Shown here: positions 52,190 through 63,069 of the stretch, in pieces | Layout of the letters: each line of letters begins with the position of its first letter | How positions within the stretch are numbered: position 1 is the stretch's first letter | From: Prorocentrum cordatum | Taxonomy: Eukaryota > Sar > Dinophyceae > Prorocentrales > Prorocentraceae | Assembly: GCA_963575745.1 (NCBI GenBank) | Contig: CAUYUJ010017962.1 | Span: 21,001 to 85,000, forward strand | Direction: 5' to 3' | Length of the DNA: 64,000 bases | Made by a program: the position numbers and the translations under genes | The notes under the pieces: generated by a model | Told to the model about the DNA's origin: nothing | The model's database searches: none | The model's input: only the letters and a program-made list of their open reading frames with translations

Positions 52190-53738
52190 AACCGCGAACC
52201 ACGATGTCCTGCAGTTGGCTTGGCCACGAGGCACTCCCACCTACCATGCCGAAACCTACATCGCCGTTAGCGCGCCTACGGCAAGGAGCCCTCCCTGAAC
52301 CGAACCCTCTCGGGCGTCCCCGGCTCGCCCCGCCCCCCTCCCCCCTGGCGTCCGCGGCGGCCCGTCCACAGGGGCAGGGCCCTCCAGGGATCCCCATGAT
52401 TTTTCCAAGGGTTCCCCAGGATCCCCCCGGATTCTCCACATTCCCACAGGGGATACTCCAGGATTCCTCTGGACTCACGATCCCCCAGGATTCCCCAAGA
52501 GTCTCCAGGACTCCGAATCTACTCCCGCACTCCCCCGTTTCCGCGAGCATCAGGAGCGCCTCGGATCGGCGGCACTGGCCAAAGGCCACTACAATAGAAT
52601 TTCTGGTGACAATCGTTACCCAGGGGAGGGGGGGGGGCCTGGGTAACGGTAACGCTTCGGCATGCTGAGGCACGTCGGGGCAGGGGTACGCTGCGATCGC
52701 CATAATATGCGCGCGAACACCAGCATGTGTGTGGGGGGGTCAGGCTGGGGGAATCGGGGTTGCCGGGTGACGGGGGGCTACGCGCCAGAGGATAAACACA
52801 ATCTCTGTCGCACCATGGCCGGTGGCAAGCGCGCAGACGAGGGGTGGGGGGCAATGGAAGCATCGAAAGACGGAGGGGTGCCCCTGACACCTGGGAGATG
52901 TCGTGGCCCCAGCCACGCCATCCTCACCCTCCTCGCTCGCCATCGCTCGGACGTCCATGCCCCGTGCATGTGTCGGCCTCGTGCGCTTATTTTCCGCAGG
53001 ATGATCCTAGATTGAGGGATGAAAAAACGACCTTACCCTGGGTTGCAAGTGCGTGGTCTGTAAACCTCCTGGGAACCCCCAAAGCCTAGAGCCGCCAGGA
53101 CGCGGCACATCACGCAGGGTTGACCCTGTCAGCCCACAGGAGTTTCAGCGCACAGCGCCTCGTAAACCAGTGTGGGGGCGTTTTCTATGCCCTTGATAAC
53201 AGGGGATATGTCGACCCCTATCCCAGGCTTCGTGGGGTTTCCGAATGGACCAGAAATTTGGGGCCTAACCCTGGGATATACGATGGGGGGGTGTCCATTC
53301 TCGATAGGGGTGCGTCCGAATAGCCCCCTCGGGATGTATCCCAAGATTCCTCCCCTTTTCTGAGCGACCAAACTTTTCTGGCGGAAGTCGGGGATTGGGG
53401 GAGAGAAATCGCCTGCGACTTGACTAGCTGCCCCTCGATGGCCCCCACCGAGAACAAGGTCCAAGACCTGCCCCGCGCCCTGGAGCGGCGGCGAGCCAAG
53501 GGCGGCCAGGGAGCCAGAGAGGGCCTCCTCGGAGGGCTCGGGGAGCCCCCTCGGCCGGCGGAGATGCTTGCCAGGCCTCCCCCGAAGACAGCACAGCACT
53601 TCTCGGAAGGCGCGGGGGAAGTCCCGCCGCCTTCTGCGAAGGCCTCCCTCTCAGTTCCCCCCCCCCCCCCTCGCTCGCCGCCGATCGGGGGCGGGCCGAA
53701 TGAGACCACTGCGGCTCTGCCGCCTTGCGAGCCTCGGG
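52190..53738 (-). other. No firm gene; possible minus-strand exon near 53,738
   Basis: If 53,739-53,924 is an intron, the exon after it would start at 53,738 and read PEARKAAEPQWSHSARP or another frame. A frame with PSEEALSGSLAALGSPPLQGAGQVLDLVL lies at 53,420-53,530. No family recognised. 52,190-53,400 shows only G-runs and short frames. Confidence 0.3.
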
Positions 53739-53924
53739 CTCGGCCAAGAGGGGGGCGCCCAAGAGGGGGGGGGGCGCAAATCATGGCCAGCCGCCCCTGC
53801 GTGGCCCAGGGAGGGGCCAGGGACGCATTGACATAAGAAGAGGCGCCATGGAATCTGGGGGGATCTCGTGGCCCCCGCCATGATGTCCACCCCGCCAGTC
53901 ATCACCCCCCCCTAGGGCCGCCAC
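53739..53924 (-). mobile_element. Introner-like repeat, copy 2
   Basis: 186 bp that on the minus strand begin GTGGCGGCCCTAGG and end CCTCTTGGCCGAG, so they too run GT to AG. They share the ordered blocks of kinase intron 2. The flanking minus-strand sequence, GGSASEARGESEDRFSADLGS upstream, could be an exon. Confidence 0.55.
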
Positions 53925-54032
53925 CGAGAACCCAAATCCGCTGAAAATCGGTCCTCCGATTCCCCCCTGGCTTCCGAGGCCGATCCACCAGGAGGCCCTG
54001 GGATCGAGAGGGAAGAAGCACGGGGACCAGGG

Positions 54033-54078
54033 TTAGGTCGGGCATGTCCTCCTACAGGTGGATCTTGGGCGGAGGACC
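54033..54078. mobile_element. MITE family B, truncated head (copy 11)
   Basis: TTAGGTCGGGCATGTCCTCC..GATCTTGGGCGGA, then unrelated sequence. Confidence 0.65.
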
Positions 54079-54139
54079 CAACCATATGCAGTTGTGAATA
54101 CCGTCGTTGCGGGTATCGCCTTCGGGGGATCTTCTCATG

Positions 54140-54885
54140 GGGCCATGAAGCATGCGACGCGTGTGTGGGGCGGGGCCGCCATGTGGGCGGTGCCACTACT
54201 GCTTCAGGCGGAACGCATTACGGGGCCGCGGCAACTGTGAGGAGTGCGCCGCAGTGGTGCGGGGCCGACACTGGGACCTTCGGTGCAGCTCCCTATGGGG
54301 TAACGAATCAATGTAATGGGCGGGCGACCTTAGTTGGAAGTCCTTGTGGGGCCACGAAACGTGTGAGGGGCGTGCCGACATGCGGCGGCGCCGCCATGCG
54401 AGCTGCGCCACTTGGACTTGAGTTGGAGCTCCGTGAGGGGGCCACGAAACGTGTGAGGGGTGTGCCCCAATTGGGCGGCGCCGCCATGCGAGCTGCGACG
54501 CGAGGACTTTAATTTGAGTTCCCGATGGGGCCACGAAACGTGCGAGGGGTGTGCCGAAATGGGGCGGCGCCGCCATGCGAGCTGCGCCACTGGGACTGGG
54601 AGCTGTCTATGAGGCCGCGAAGCGTCTAAGGGGCGTGCCAAAACGGGGCGGCGCCGTCATGCGAGCTGCGACGCTGGCACCTTAATTTGAGTTCCCTGTG
54701 GAGCCACGAGACGTGTAAGGGGTGTGCCGACATGGGGCAGCGCCGCTATGCGAGCTGCGCCACTGGGACCTTCGTTGGAGCCCCCCTGGCACAAAGCGTG
54801 TGAGGGGTGTGCCGAAATGGCGCGGCGCCGCAATGCAAACTGCGGCATCGGGACTTGAGTTGGAGCTCCCTATGGGGCCACGAAA

Positions 54886-54927
<42 letters not shown>

Positions 54928-55030
54928 GTCTGCCAGAATGGGGCGGCGCCGCCATGCGAGCTGCGCCACTGGGGCCTTAGGGGGGGGTCATGATGGGGTC
55001 ACGAATCGCGTGAGGGGCGCGCCGAAATCG
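54140..55030. repeat. Tandem array, ~90-105 bp unit, about eight copies
   Basis: Units carry GGGGCCACGAAACGTGTGAG, GGGTGTGCCGAAATGGGGCG and GGCGCCGCCATGCGAGCTGC. A (GT)n(GA)n expansion interrupts one unit at 54,885-54,924. GGCGGCGCCGCCATG makes each unit partly palindromic. Confidence 0.88.
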
Positions 55031-55324
55031 AAACATGCGGAGAACAGAAGCAAGAAGGGGGAGGAGGGATGAGGGGAAGGAGAGGGGGAAGGGAGGAGGA
55101 GGAGGAAAGGGACGCGCGGCACTGTCTCTGCAAAACGAGGACCCAACACCACAAGACAGGCGGCCCCAGCATCGAATCGATAAGCTGGATCGGGTCGACC
55201 GGAGCATCGAATCGGCAGAAATCGGCAAAAACCAACAACCAAATCGAAATCGGCTGAAGTCGGCAGGTCCGAGCCGGATCGAGTCGGAAACCGGACCGCG
55301 TCAAGCCGGATCGGAATCGAAATC

Positions 55325-55805
55325 GCCCCCCCCGCCCCCCCCGGGGGGGGTTTTAGAACCCCCACCTGGGGGGGGGGGGGGGGTCTCGGGGCTTTCGGAC
55401 CCCCCCCCCCTGGGAGGGGTTGGGTGTCCTGGGGCTTTCGGAAAACCTCCCCCTGGGGGGGGGGGGGGGGGGCCCCGTGGCTTTTGGAAAACCCTCCTCT
55501 GGGTGGGGGGGGGGGGGGGGGGCGGGCCTTTCGGGGCCCCTCCCCCTGGGGGGTGGTTTGGGGTCCCGGGGTTTTCGGAAAACCCCCCTCTGAGGGGTGT
55601 TTGGGGTCCCGGAGCTTTCGGAAAACCTTCCCCAGGGGGGGGGCGGGGCCTCGGGGCTTTCGGACCCCCCCCCCTGGAAGGGGTTTGGGGTCCCGGGGCT
55701 TCCGGAAAACCTCCCCCAGGAGGGGGTTGGGGCCCCGGGGCTTTCCGCCCCCCCCCCCCCACGGGAGGGGTTTTGGGTCCCGGGGCTTTCAGAAAACCCC
55801 CTCCT
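55325..55805. repeat. G-run minisatellite, ~50-bp unit
   Basis: About nine units of CCCGGGGCTTTCGGAAAACC followed by C-runs and G-runs of 6-19 bases. High potential for quadruplex or slipped structures; run lengths may be assembly-uncertain. Confidence 0.88.
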
Positions 55806-56020
55806 CCTTGAGATTCCAAAGTTGTACTATAATGCCTGGCTGTACTATTATGCGGGGTAGAACTTTTGTTTGGGTTGATCTTTTCTTGCGCGGGGAAAAA
55901 ATAATTCGATGCAGGATTTTTGCTTTAAATAGGTTTGAGCCCCAACTGGGAGGGGCCTCAAGACCCCAACTGGGAGGGGCTTCGTACATGATGACAATGA
56001 TGATGCCCAAGGTGCCTCTT
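55806..56020. other. Short flank with duplicated CCCCAACTGGGAGGGGC
   Basis: The 17-bp word occurs at about 55,932 and 55,963; otherwise nothing. Confidence 0.5.
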
Positions 56021-58021
56021 TCAAAGCATGCGCAGAATCGGTCGGCCACAGAACTTCGCGATGCATGCCAGCGAAAATGCCCCCATGGATCTCTTCTGAC
56101 CCCGCCTTCGGCCAAATGCAGCTACAGATCCACCGAAATCCTCGCCCCTGCAATTCCAATGTTTCGCTGGCTCGCCGCCTTCCATGCAGAGCTCCTGGAA
56201 CATGTGCATGTTCGGCTTAACTTTGAAATGCGTTGGGAGCGCGTCTTCCAAAGCTGCCGCCTGCGCGCCAAACTTCATTGAATGCTCACGAAGAATATCC
56301 ACAGCAAATGGATGGTTATCAGACAGCGCGTCGTAACACCGACTCAAGCTTTTCATCCCAGCGTGAATTGACGATTCCACGGCTGCCCGCTGGCCGGCGC
56401 CATCCCGACAAGGAATGCATCCGCAATTTCCATCGCCCATGGAACCATGTGCCTGAGCATCCCCGCGCCGCACCTCATCTTAGCCGTCTTCGCCTTCCCC
56501 CCCTTCACGACGCCCCGCGTCAGCGTCGGCAAGCGGCTGGTCTTCTCACCTGGCGGCTGCCTGTCGTAGAACGCCATCAGATGACGATGCAGCGTCAGCG
56601 CGCGGGCTTTCTGAGCAGCTCCTGCAACGCTTCTGTGCGCTACGAGGTACCAGACCAAGCCGCCGATGAAGTCAGCCGCCGCCCCAAGGTCAACGACGCG
56701 CAGCCAGTCTAACTTCAGCAGCTTCTCGTTTGCAAACGGCACTTGGAAGAGAGGGCGCACAGTCTCGCCTGAAGCAACGATCTTCCAAATGATGTCCGAC
56801 CACGTGCGGCGGTTTGTTCCCCGCGGCGCGTCTCCCCCAGTCTGCGACTTCACCTGAATGGGGGATTCCCAAAGCGGTGGCGCCCACCTCCTGCTCCTCC
56901 CTATGCTCCTCCTCCTCCTCCTTCTCCTCCTCTTCCTCCTTCTCCTCCTGCACCTCCTCCTCCCCTCCTCCTCCCCCCCCCTCCTTCCCCCTCTCCTTCC
57001 CGCCCGCAAGACGACGATCTCCTGTAGCAGGGGGCGCAAGACGGTTTCCTCCATAAGTTCCCTCCCATCGAAAGGGATTTTCATCCCTAAACCCTCCACC
57101 AAGAGGGGATTTTGACGTATATGTTCCCGTGATGGTGTGGGTACCCACGGGCCTCGCCCTTCCTGATGTTGCACAGGAAGCAGATCTCGTCGTCCTGCCA
57201 GCCAGGTAGCTTGAGCACCTCCTTCATCATCCTCCAGTCCCCCTTGATCTGGCAAAGCACCCCGCCAATCGGTAAAGAACCCTGCTGGCGCTTCCTCCAG
57301 GTGCCTGTGTTCACGACAAAAGGGGGCCCGTCGTGCCGCGCCGTCGGCCAGCGCTTCACAGCCACATGAATTAAACTCCATTGCGCCACGGCGAAGATAT
57401 CATCAAATGTGTTGGGGCCAACATGCTCTTTGAGGAACGCAGTTAACGGTGCGCGCCTGTTTTTTCCAGCGGCCTGCAGCACCTGGCAGCCTGATGCTGA
57501 CGACTTCTGCGCTCATTGATCGGTCCCAGGAAGCAGGGGGCTCCGTCCTGCCACGCGCCCAAGGCCACGAGATCGTCGCAACCGCTCTCAGCCCTCGCTT
57601 TTTGCGCGTGGCGCAAAGACACGCCGTCGAGGCTCGACGTCTCCAGAAGCGCGCTCTCGTCGCCGAAATGATGTAGCTTAACCAGGATTTCGTGCGGAAG
57701 CATCACAGCAATATCCATCAGCTGCTCTGTTTCAGACTTGGGGTCACAGCCCCTCACCTTGCAGTGATACAGCGGAGGCCACCCCTTCTTGAAGAACTGG
57801 CGCCTGGATCTCCTGGCAGCGTTTTTCATGCCCCACGTGGTCTCAGAGGTCTGCAGGTCGGCAACGCCTGCCGCAGACGCAGAGACGGCGTCATTGATCA
57901 ACTGAGCACCGCGCTGCCCGCTGATCGCGCTGCTGCTGATCAGGTCCTCCACGTTCGCTCTCAGCCGCCTCTGCGGCGGCAACTGCAGCCTGTCATAAGG
58001 CAACTTACGCTTCGAAAGCAT
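56021..58021 (-). pseudogene. Frame-broken member of a high-copy dinoflagellate family
   Basis: Minus-strand pieces in order: 58,021 to about 57,530 (MLSKRKLPYD.., later MLPHEILVKL and LVALGAWQDGAPC); about 57,529-57,468 in a second frame (SWDR..VVSIRLPGAAG); about 57,470-57,150 in a third (KNRRAPLTAFLKEH.., RHDGPPF, IKGDWRMMKE, CFLCN). An intron follows with an AG|G acceptor, then 56,853 to about 56,410 (KLDWLRVVDLGAAADFIGGL.., GAGMLRHMVPWA), and after another frame change to 56,021 (HAGMKSL.., KPNMHMFQEL, EDFGGSVA). At least three 1-nt shifts break it. From memory the pattern WDR-LNLPG-RHDG-RGDW-DWLH-FQEL belongs to an uncharacterised, very abundant dinoflagellate family; a transposase-like role is only a guess. 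Confidence 0.6.
56880..57000. repeat. (CTC)n tract in the pseudogene intron
   Basis: CTC/CTT triplets inside the intron of the broken gene. Confidence 0.85.
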
Positions 58022-58544
58022 GCCGACGGCCCTCGAGCCCCCTCGCGGGAGGCGAATGCGACTACGGATGTGCCTTGAGCCAGCGCTACGGAAACGAACG
58101 GATGAGGCTAAGCGATATTTCTCTGTGCCGCGCCCCTCCTGGAGGGGATCCTGCAATCTCCTCTGCCACGTGCCCTCCCGCTTCCCCCCCCCCCTCCCCC
58201 TCCCCGCCCCCTACCGCCGCCGCCGCCTGTCCAGAACCTGCCCGCCTCGTTCTAAGCGCGGCGATTGCTGTCCAACGCCCTTCTCCACGACACCCCCCTC
58301 CCCCACCCCCTGCGGCGAGGGTTTTATATATATATATATATATATATAAAGATTTTAACCGGGGCAGGCACAGAAACGCGCGGCCCCTCACGAAAGGGGT
58401 CCTCTGCGAGAAAGGATACTGGCGCGATGTGCTTTTTATATGGGTCGACGCACATGCTGCAATGAACGCGACAGCTGTCGGGCGAGGCAGTACTTCCCAC
58501 CCTACACGTGTAAGTGAAAATGGATATGTATTGATGCCAGCAGC
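58022..58544. other. Spacer between the two broken genes
   Basis: Holds hairpins at 58,133 and 58,384 and an (AT)n run at 58,324-58,348. Confidence 0.6.
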
Positions 58545-58863
58545 TCAACTGAGGAACCTCTTGAAGCGCTTGAGCGACAGCTGGATCCCCTCGTACATGT
58601 GCCCCATCGTGCTGTGGGCGGCAAAGGCCTCGTCCTTCAGCTTCACGTACATCTCCGGATCCTTGCCGACAGAAGCAGTGGTGTTGTCCATTTTTGCCAA
58701 GAGGATCTCCATTTTCGCCTCGTGCTCATCCGCGTTGCCCACGCACTTCTTGCATTCATTCGCCCAGTTCTCGTACTGCGTGCGGTCACTCTGATCCTGA
58801 TCTGCAGCCTTCGCGAGCAACTGAGCCTTCGCATGCTTCATCTCCTTGAGCTGCCTGTGATAC
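58545..58863 (-). CDS. Terminal exon of an unknown helical protein
   Basis: The AG|G acceptor at 58,865-58,864 is followed by YHRQLKEMKHAKAQLLAKAA.., a charged amphipathic stretch of about 105 residues ending RFKRFLS and TGA at 58,545. Includes WANECKKCVGNADEHEAKME. No family named. It probably belongs to the same gene as the exon-like stretches upstream. Confidence 0.5.
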
Positions 58864-59035
58864 CTGAAGATCGTTGACCTCAGCAGGGAACACAGCGACA
58901 AAATCAGCATTGATGAAAAATACTAGCGGACGATGCCCTCCAGGAGGGGCAGCACGCGAGACGAATGAAGGCACCCCTCATAATAATCATAGGGGCCTGG
59001 CGGAACAGAAAAGGGGGAAGAGCCGATGGGAGCGG

Positions 59036-59773
59036 CTACCGAGGGCCGCACGCGATCTCTTCCTTCTTGCTGGTGATCTGCGGCCAGTGCGGATTCTCGA
59101 GCTTCACCTCCCCCTCCGCTGGCCCACAGGAGCTGGGCGACCGGAGCTGGGACATCCTGGCGCCCGCGGATTCGAGCTGCTTCATGTTCTTCAAGTTGGA
59201 TGATCCCTTGAAGCTGCGGGAACCTGTCGTCACCAGCTTGTCATCGTCCATGCTGCGCTCCACGAAGTACCACTGCTTCCATAGAGGTCTGTTCTTTGGA
59301 TCTTCCTTTACAGGGTAGTCTCATTTGGTTCCATGCTCCTCGCTCTTCTCCCCCCACCAGTCCTGCGCGAATTGCATGGCCTCCTCGATGGTGCTAAAAT
59401 CTGTGATGCGGAGGCCCTTGAGAGCCAGCGCCTGCGACACGTTCTGGTACCCCCTCTTGGCAGACTTGGTGTGCACCTCCTCGTTCGTCAACCAGTCCAG
59501 CGTCTTCTCTTTGTCGCTTGCGAAAGACTGCAAGAAACGCTTCCGATCGGTTGGATCTTTCATGTCGTTCCACATGGCCTGCGCCGCCTTGGCTGATTCT
59601 GCACTGGGCGTGGACTTGCCGTTGGCGTCCTTCTTCTCGGACTGGTAGCGGAGCCACGACCTCATCTTGTCGGCCTCCTACTTGTCGAGCCCTTCGCCCT
59701 TCGGAGCAGCCTTCGATTTCTTTGCCGCTGCTTTGCCTGCAGGGGGGCCATCGGGCGTCCTCTTCGCGGCCAT
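59036..59773 (-). pseudogene. Long exon with two in-frame stops
   Basis: From ATG 59,773 one frame encodes MAAKRTPDGPPAGKAAAKKS.., then MRSWLRYQSEKKD.., DPTDRKRFLQSFASDKEKTL.., ALALKGLRITDFSTIEEAMQ.., KNRPLWKQWYFVERSMDDDK and SSNLKNMKQLESAGA. TAG (59,680-59,678) and TGA (59,323-59,321) interrupt it without changing frame. Each is one base from a sense codon (AAG, TGG). The final TAG at 59,036 could instead be part of a GTAGCC donor. Protein-like composition continues across the stops, so this is a recently broken gene or a recoded one. The phrases recall, from memory, another abundant dinoflagellate family. Confidence 0.5.
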
Positions 59774-60254
59774 GATGCACAACGACGAGAGAAGGCTGCC
59801 CGCCAGGAGCAGAGGAGCGATGCTGGCGGGGCCGCCCATTGCTGCTGCGAGCGGAAGCGCACTCAGCGATTGAAAGAAAAATCTGCGCGAACCCGATGGC
59901 CTTGCAGCCGCAACAGCTGCGAATGGATTGCAAGTTGGTCGTCGCCGTCGTCGGCGTCGTCGAGGCATCCCCTCAAAGAGGGGTTCGCTCCTCTCCCCTC
60001 CAAGGGGTTCGACGCCCTCGAGGGGCCCCCTTCCCCTCCCAGAAGGGGCCCTTCCCCTCGCAAAGGGGCAGCGCGCCCCCGCAGAAAAGGACCCCCCCTC
60101 CCCTTCCTTCTCGCATGGGCGGGCCTTCCCCTTCAGCAATGGGGTTCGTCATGGCTACGTCGAACCCCGCCCCGTTTCAGAAACGAACGCTTACCCCTCA
60201 ACAAGGGGTCGACCCCAGATCCGGATCCCACTGCCAGCGAATCCTACAGGAGAG

Positions 60255-60388
60255 ATTCTCTTAAGAGAATTCTCTTCAGAGAATTCTCTTAAGAGAATCG
60301 TTGGTTTCGCCTGATACATCCTCACAATTCTCTTAAGAGAGTTCTCTTAAGAGAATTCTCTTAAGAGAATCTCTCCTTAAGAGAATCG
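60255..60388. repeat. Array of the palindrome ATTCTCTTAAGAGAAT
   Basis: Two clusters of perfect or near-perfect 12-16 bp palindromes (TTCTCTTAAGAGAA and TTCTCTTCAGAGAA), about six in 134 bp. They are separated by TCGTTGGTTTCGCCTGATAC, a word resembling the 23.5 kb minisatellite. Confidence 0.8.
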
Positions 60389-60682
60389 GTCTGGCCCTCA
60401 ACCTGCCCCTCTGAGAGGGGTTGCTGAGGGTCCCCTGCGGTGAAGGGGGTTCACTTATGACGATGTCGTCTGTTGTTCTGGCGCGAGATATCGCGCTCCT
60501 GTATATGGACGTCGGCGGCTCAGCGCGCGCCGACCTCAGGGCCCGGTGTCCTCGGGCGGATGCGAAAACAAATGGGGGAGACACATTGCGGAGAAGCATC
60601 AACAGAAATCATGGCGATGGGGGCGCCGGCGACGAGCAGGAGCAGGAGGAGGGGACGACAATGAGGAGGAGGAGAAACTGTC

Positions 60683-61609
60683 CTAGCTCCTATTCTGCCG
60701 CTTCGACCCGGAGCCCTTGCTCTTGTCTGCGTCCTTGTCCTTGTTCCCCTTCCGCGCCTTTTTCGCGGGTTTCTCCTGTCCTTCTGCGGCCTTCGCGGCC
60801 TTCGCTTCTGCTTCGGCCTTCGCTGCTGCTTCGGCCTCTTGCGCCTTCGCTGCTTCTTCGGCCTCTTTTGCCTTCGCCGCCTCCTCAGCTGCTCGCTGCG
60901 CTCGCTCCGCCCCCTCAGTTGCTCGCTGTGCTCGCTCCTCCGCGGCCTGCGCAGCCGCCGCGGCTCTCGCGCCCCTCTCTGCCTTTAGGGCCGCTTCGGC
61001 CTCCGCTGCTTCCCTCTCTGCCTTGAGAGCCGATCCGGCTCGCGCGGCTCGCTCCTCGGCGCCCTTCCTCATCGCAGCGCCTCGTTTTGTCTGTTGCAGC
61101 CGCCTCTGGCGGGCGATCAGCTGTTGCGCCCTCCTCTCTGCTGCCTGCCGCGTGCGTTCCTCGATCGTTTCCAGCGTTGCTGCAACATTTTCTGCCTCCG
61201 CCAGATGGCGCTGGAGCCTGGCGCGGCGATTCCTCAGCTCGGCAGTCAGCCTGCGATGCATCTCCTCGTCGCATTCCTCGCCCGCCTCTTCATCCATCGA
61301 CTCCTCCTCGCTCTCTTCGTCGCACTGTGAGGACTCGACTTGCTCCGCTTCGTCCGCCTGGAGTGGCGGTGCAGCTGCTGCTGCTGCTGCTGCTTCTCCG
61401 TGCGCTTCTGCTGCGCACGCGGGCGGTTATGCTGCTGCTGCTGCGGCTGCTGCTGTTCCTCCTCCTGCAGCTGCGTCGGCGGGTGCTGCTGCTGCCAGCG
61501 CTGCCGCGGGCGGTGGGAACGGCGGTGGCATTGGCTGCAGGGGCGGCTGTTGCTGTTGTTGCTGCCCCTTCGCTTCTCCTGCGGCGCCGTCCATTTCCTC
61601 GGGGCGCAA
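60683..61609 (-). pseudogene. Ala/Glu-rich coiled-coil ORF with one in-frame TAA
   Basis: One minus-strand frame from about 61,609 (MDGAAGEAKGQ, poly-Gln, Pro/Ala-rich) to 60,683. A TAA at 61,429-61,427 is followed in frame by PPACAAEAHGE.., then MDEEAGEECDEEMHRRLTAE.. and a long Ala/Glu/Lys/Arg helix (AEEAAKAKEAEEAAKAQEAE). It ends in a basic tail, KKARKGNKDKDADKSKG. If the TAA lies in an unseen intron the gene could be intact. Hairpins 61,622-61,717 lie just upstream. Confidence 0.45.
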
Positions 61610-61955
61610 ACTACTTCAGCTCCCCTCACGATCAGGGGTTCTCGTCGCGTTAACTCTCCTTCACCCCGCCCCCTCACGAGAGGGGTTTCTCCTTGCATTT
61701 CACCCCTTGCACAGGGGATCGGAGGGGTCGATCCCTTCTCGTCTGCGTGGAGGGAGGGGGGGAGGACGGTCCATCAGCATGTCGCGCAGCGAGTTCTCCC
61801 TGCCATCGCATCTGCGCTGCCAGTGCCTTCAGGGTGCAGAGTTAGTTAGCATCGACGAACAAATAACCTCAGAACATCAAACTTCGAAACAATCCCCTAT
61901 GCTGAGGGGTCTTTAGGTTCACACCGGTTCACACCCCGATCGGAACATATTTTAC

Positions 61956-62247
61956 CCTGGCGTCGCCTCGCTCGCTCCACCTCGCTTTTGCCGCCGCGCC
62001 ACCGCCTGCTGTTGCGGTCAGCGTCGCCCCGCTCGTGGAACCACCGCGTCGCGTGGTGCCCCTGGCAGGGCTTCGCCGCGCATGCGGCGCAGTAGCTCTT
62101 CTTGCCGCGCTGCCGGCATCTGCGTGCATTCTGGCGAAGCCAGAGGCGGTGTTCGGAGCGGCTGTACTTCAGCCACCACTGCTTCGCGCCCTTCTCGAAC
62201 TCTTCCTCCTCGGACTCCTCGCCGAAGTCAGGCGCGAAGCCGCCCTC
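61956..62247 (-). CDS. Exon with Cys/His cluster, unknown protein
   Basis: AG|G acceptor at 62,249-62,248 and a GTAAAATATG donor at 61,955. The 292-nt exon encodes EGGFAPDFGEESEEEEFEKG.., WWLKYSRSEHRLWLRQNARR, then CRQRGKKSYCAACAAKPCQG and HHATRWFHERG. Four Cys and several His could bind zinc. It has no ATG of its own. Confidence 0.5.
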
Positions 62248-63069
62248 CTGGGAGCTGGAACATCAAATCGTCATTTGCACAGGTTTCAATCGATCTCCCC
62301 CCTCTGACAGGGGCATCTGCTAGCGAATCCCCTCATGCGGGGATTCCTCACGCGATTCCCCCCTTCCACCGCCCCCTCCCCCGTGTCCTCGCGAGGCCGC
62401 TTGCCGCCGCCGCCGCCGTCGCCCGGGGGCAGTCCGCCGCCGCAGGCGCCAGGCGCCACCATGGCGCTGGCCTGGGAGTCAAGAGCAATTTATAATTTCG
62501 AATTCCCATTCCCCTCCCACAGGGGCCTCCCTCTGCCACCTCCTCTCCACCTGCCCCCCCCCCTCCCCCGCGGCCTGGGGCGCCGAGAAGCACAAGGCGA
62601 GCGCCCGCATGGCTGCGAGCTCGCGTCGGGGCGGGGGGCGGCCCCCCAGGCGCTGCTGGTTGCCAGCTTTATCAAACGGTTGCAGATAACAAGAAAATCA
62701 AACAGAAGACGGATGGGCTTCAGGAGGGAGCGAAAGGCCGCACAGCTTGCCTCATCTTAAATGCGCCGCCTGTTTCACTTACATGCCGTGGCGGCCCCCT
62801 CCCACAGGGGACCCCCTTCGCCCATGGGGGCGCTGCTAATGCTCTGTTCAAACACCCATCGAAGGGTTTCCCTGCTTTCAACAGCGTTGCACTCTGTCAC
62901 GCGATCGCCCCGTCGCAGGGGATCCCCCTCACGAAGGGGCGCGCGCCCCTGCGATGACGGGGCCTCGTCTCTCTCATGCCAGACAACCGAAGAAGACGAC
63001 GAAGACAAAGGTAATGCTGATAGATGTGATGATGATGGATGTGATGCTGATAGATGTGGCGATGATCTC

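Noticed and set aside
54140-55030. CRISPR-like array
   Set aside because: Units are contiguous and diverged with no unique spacers of constant length, and the genome is eukaryotic.
55301-55819. Pro/Gly-rich frame of about 170 residues on the minus strand
   Set aside because: Product of the G-run minisatellite.
60255-60388. Rho-independent terminators
   Set aside because: Bacterial terminators do not apply here, and the stems lack T-tracts.
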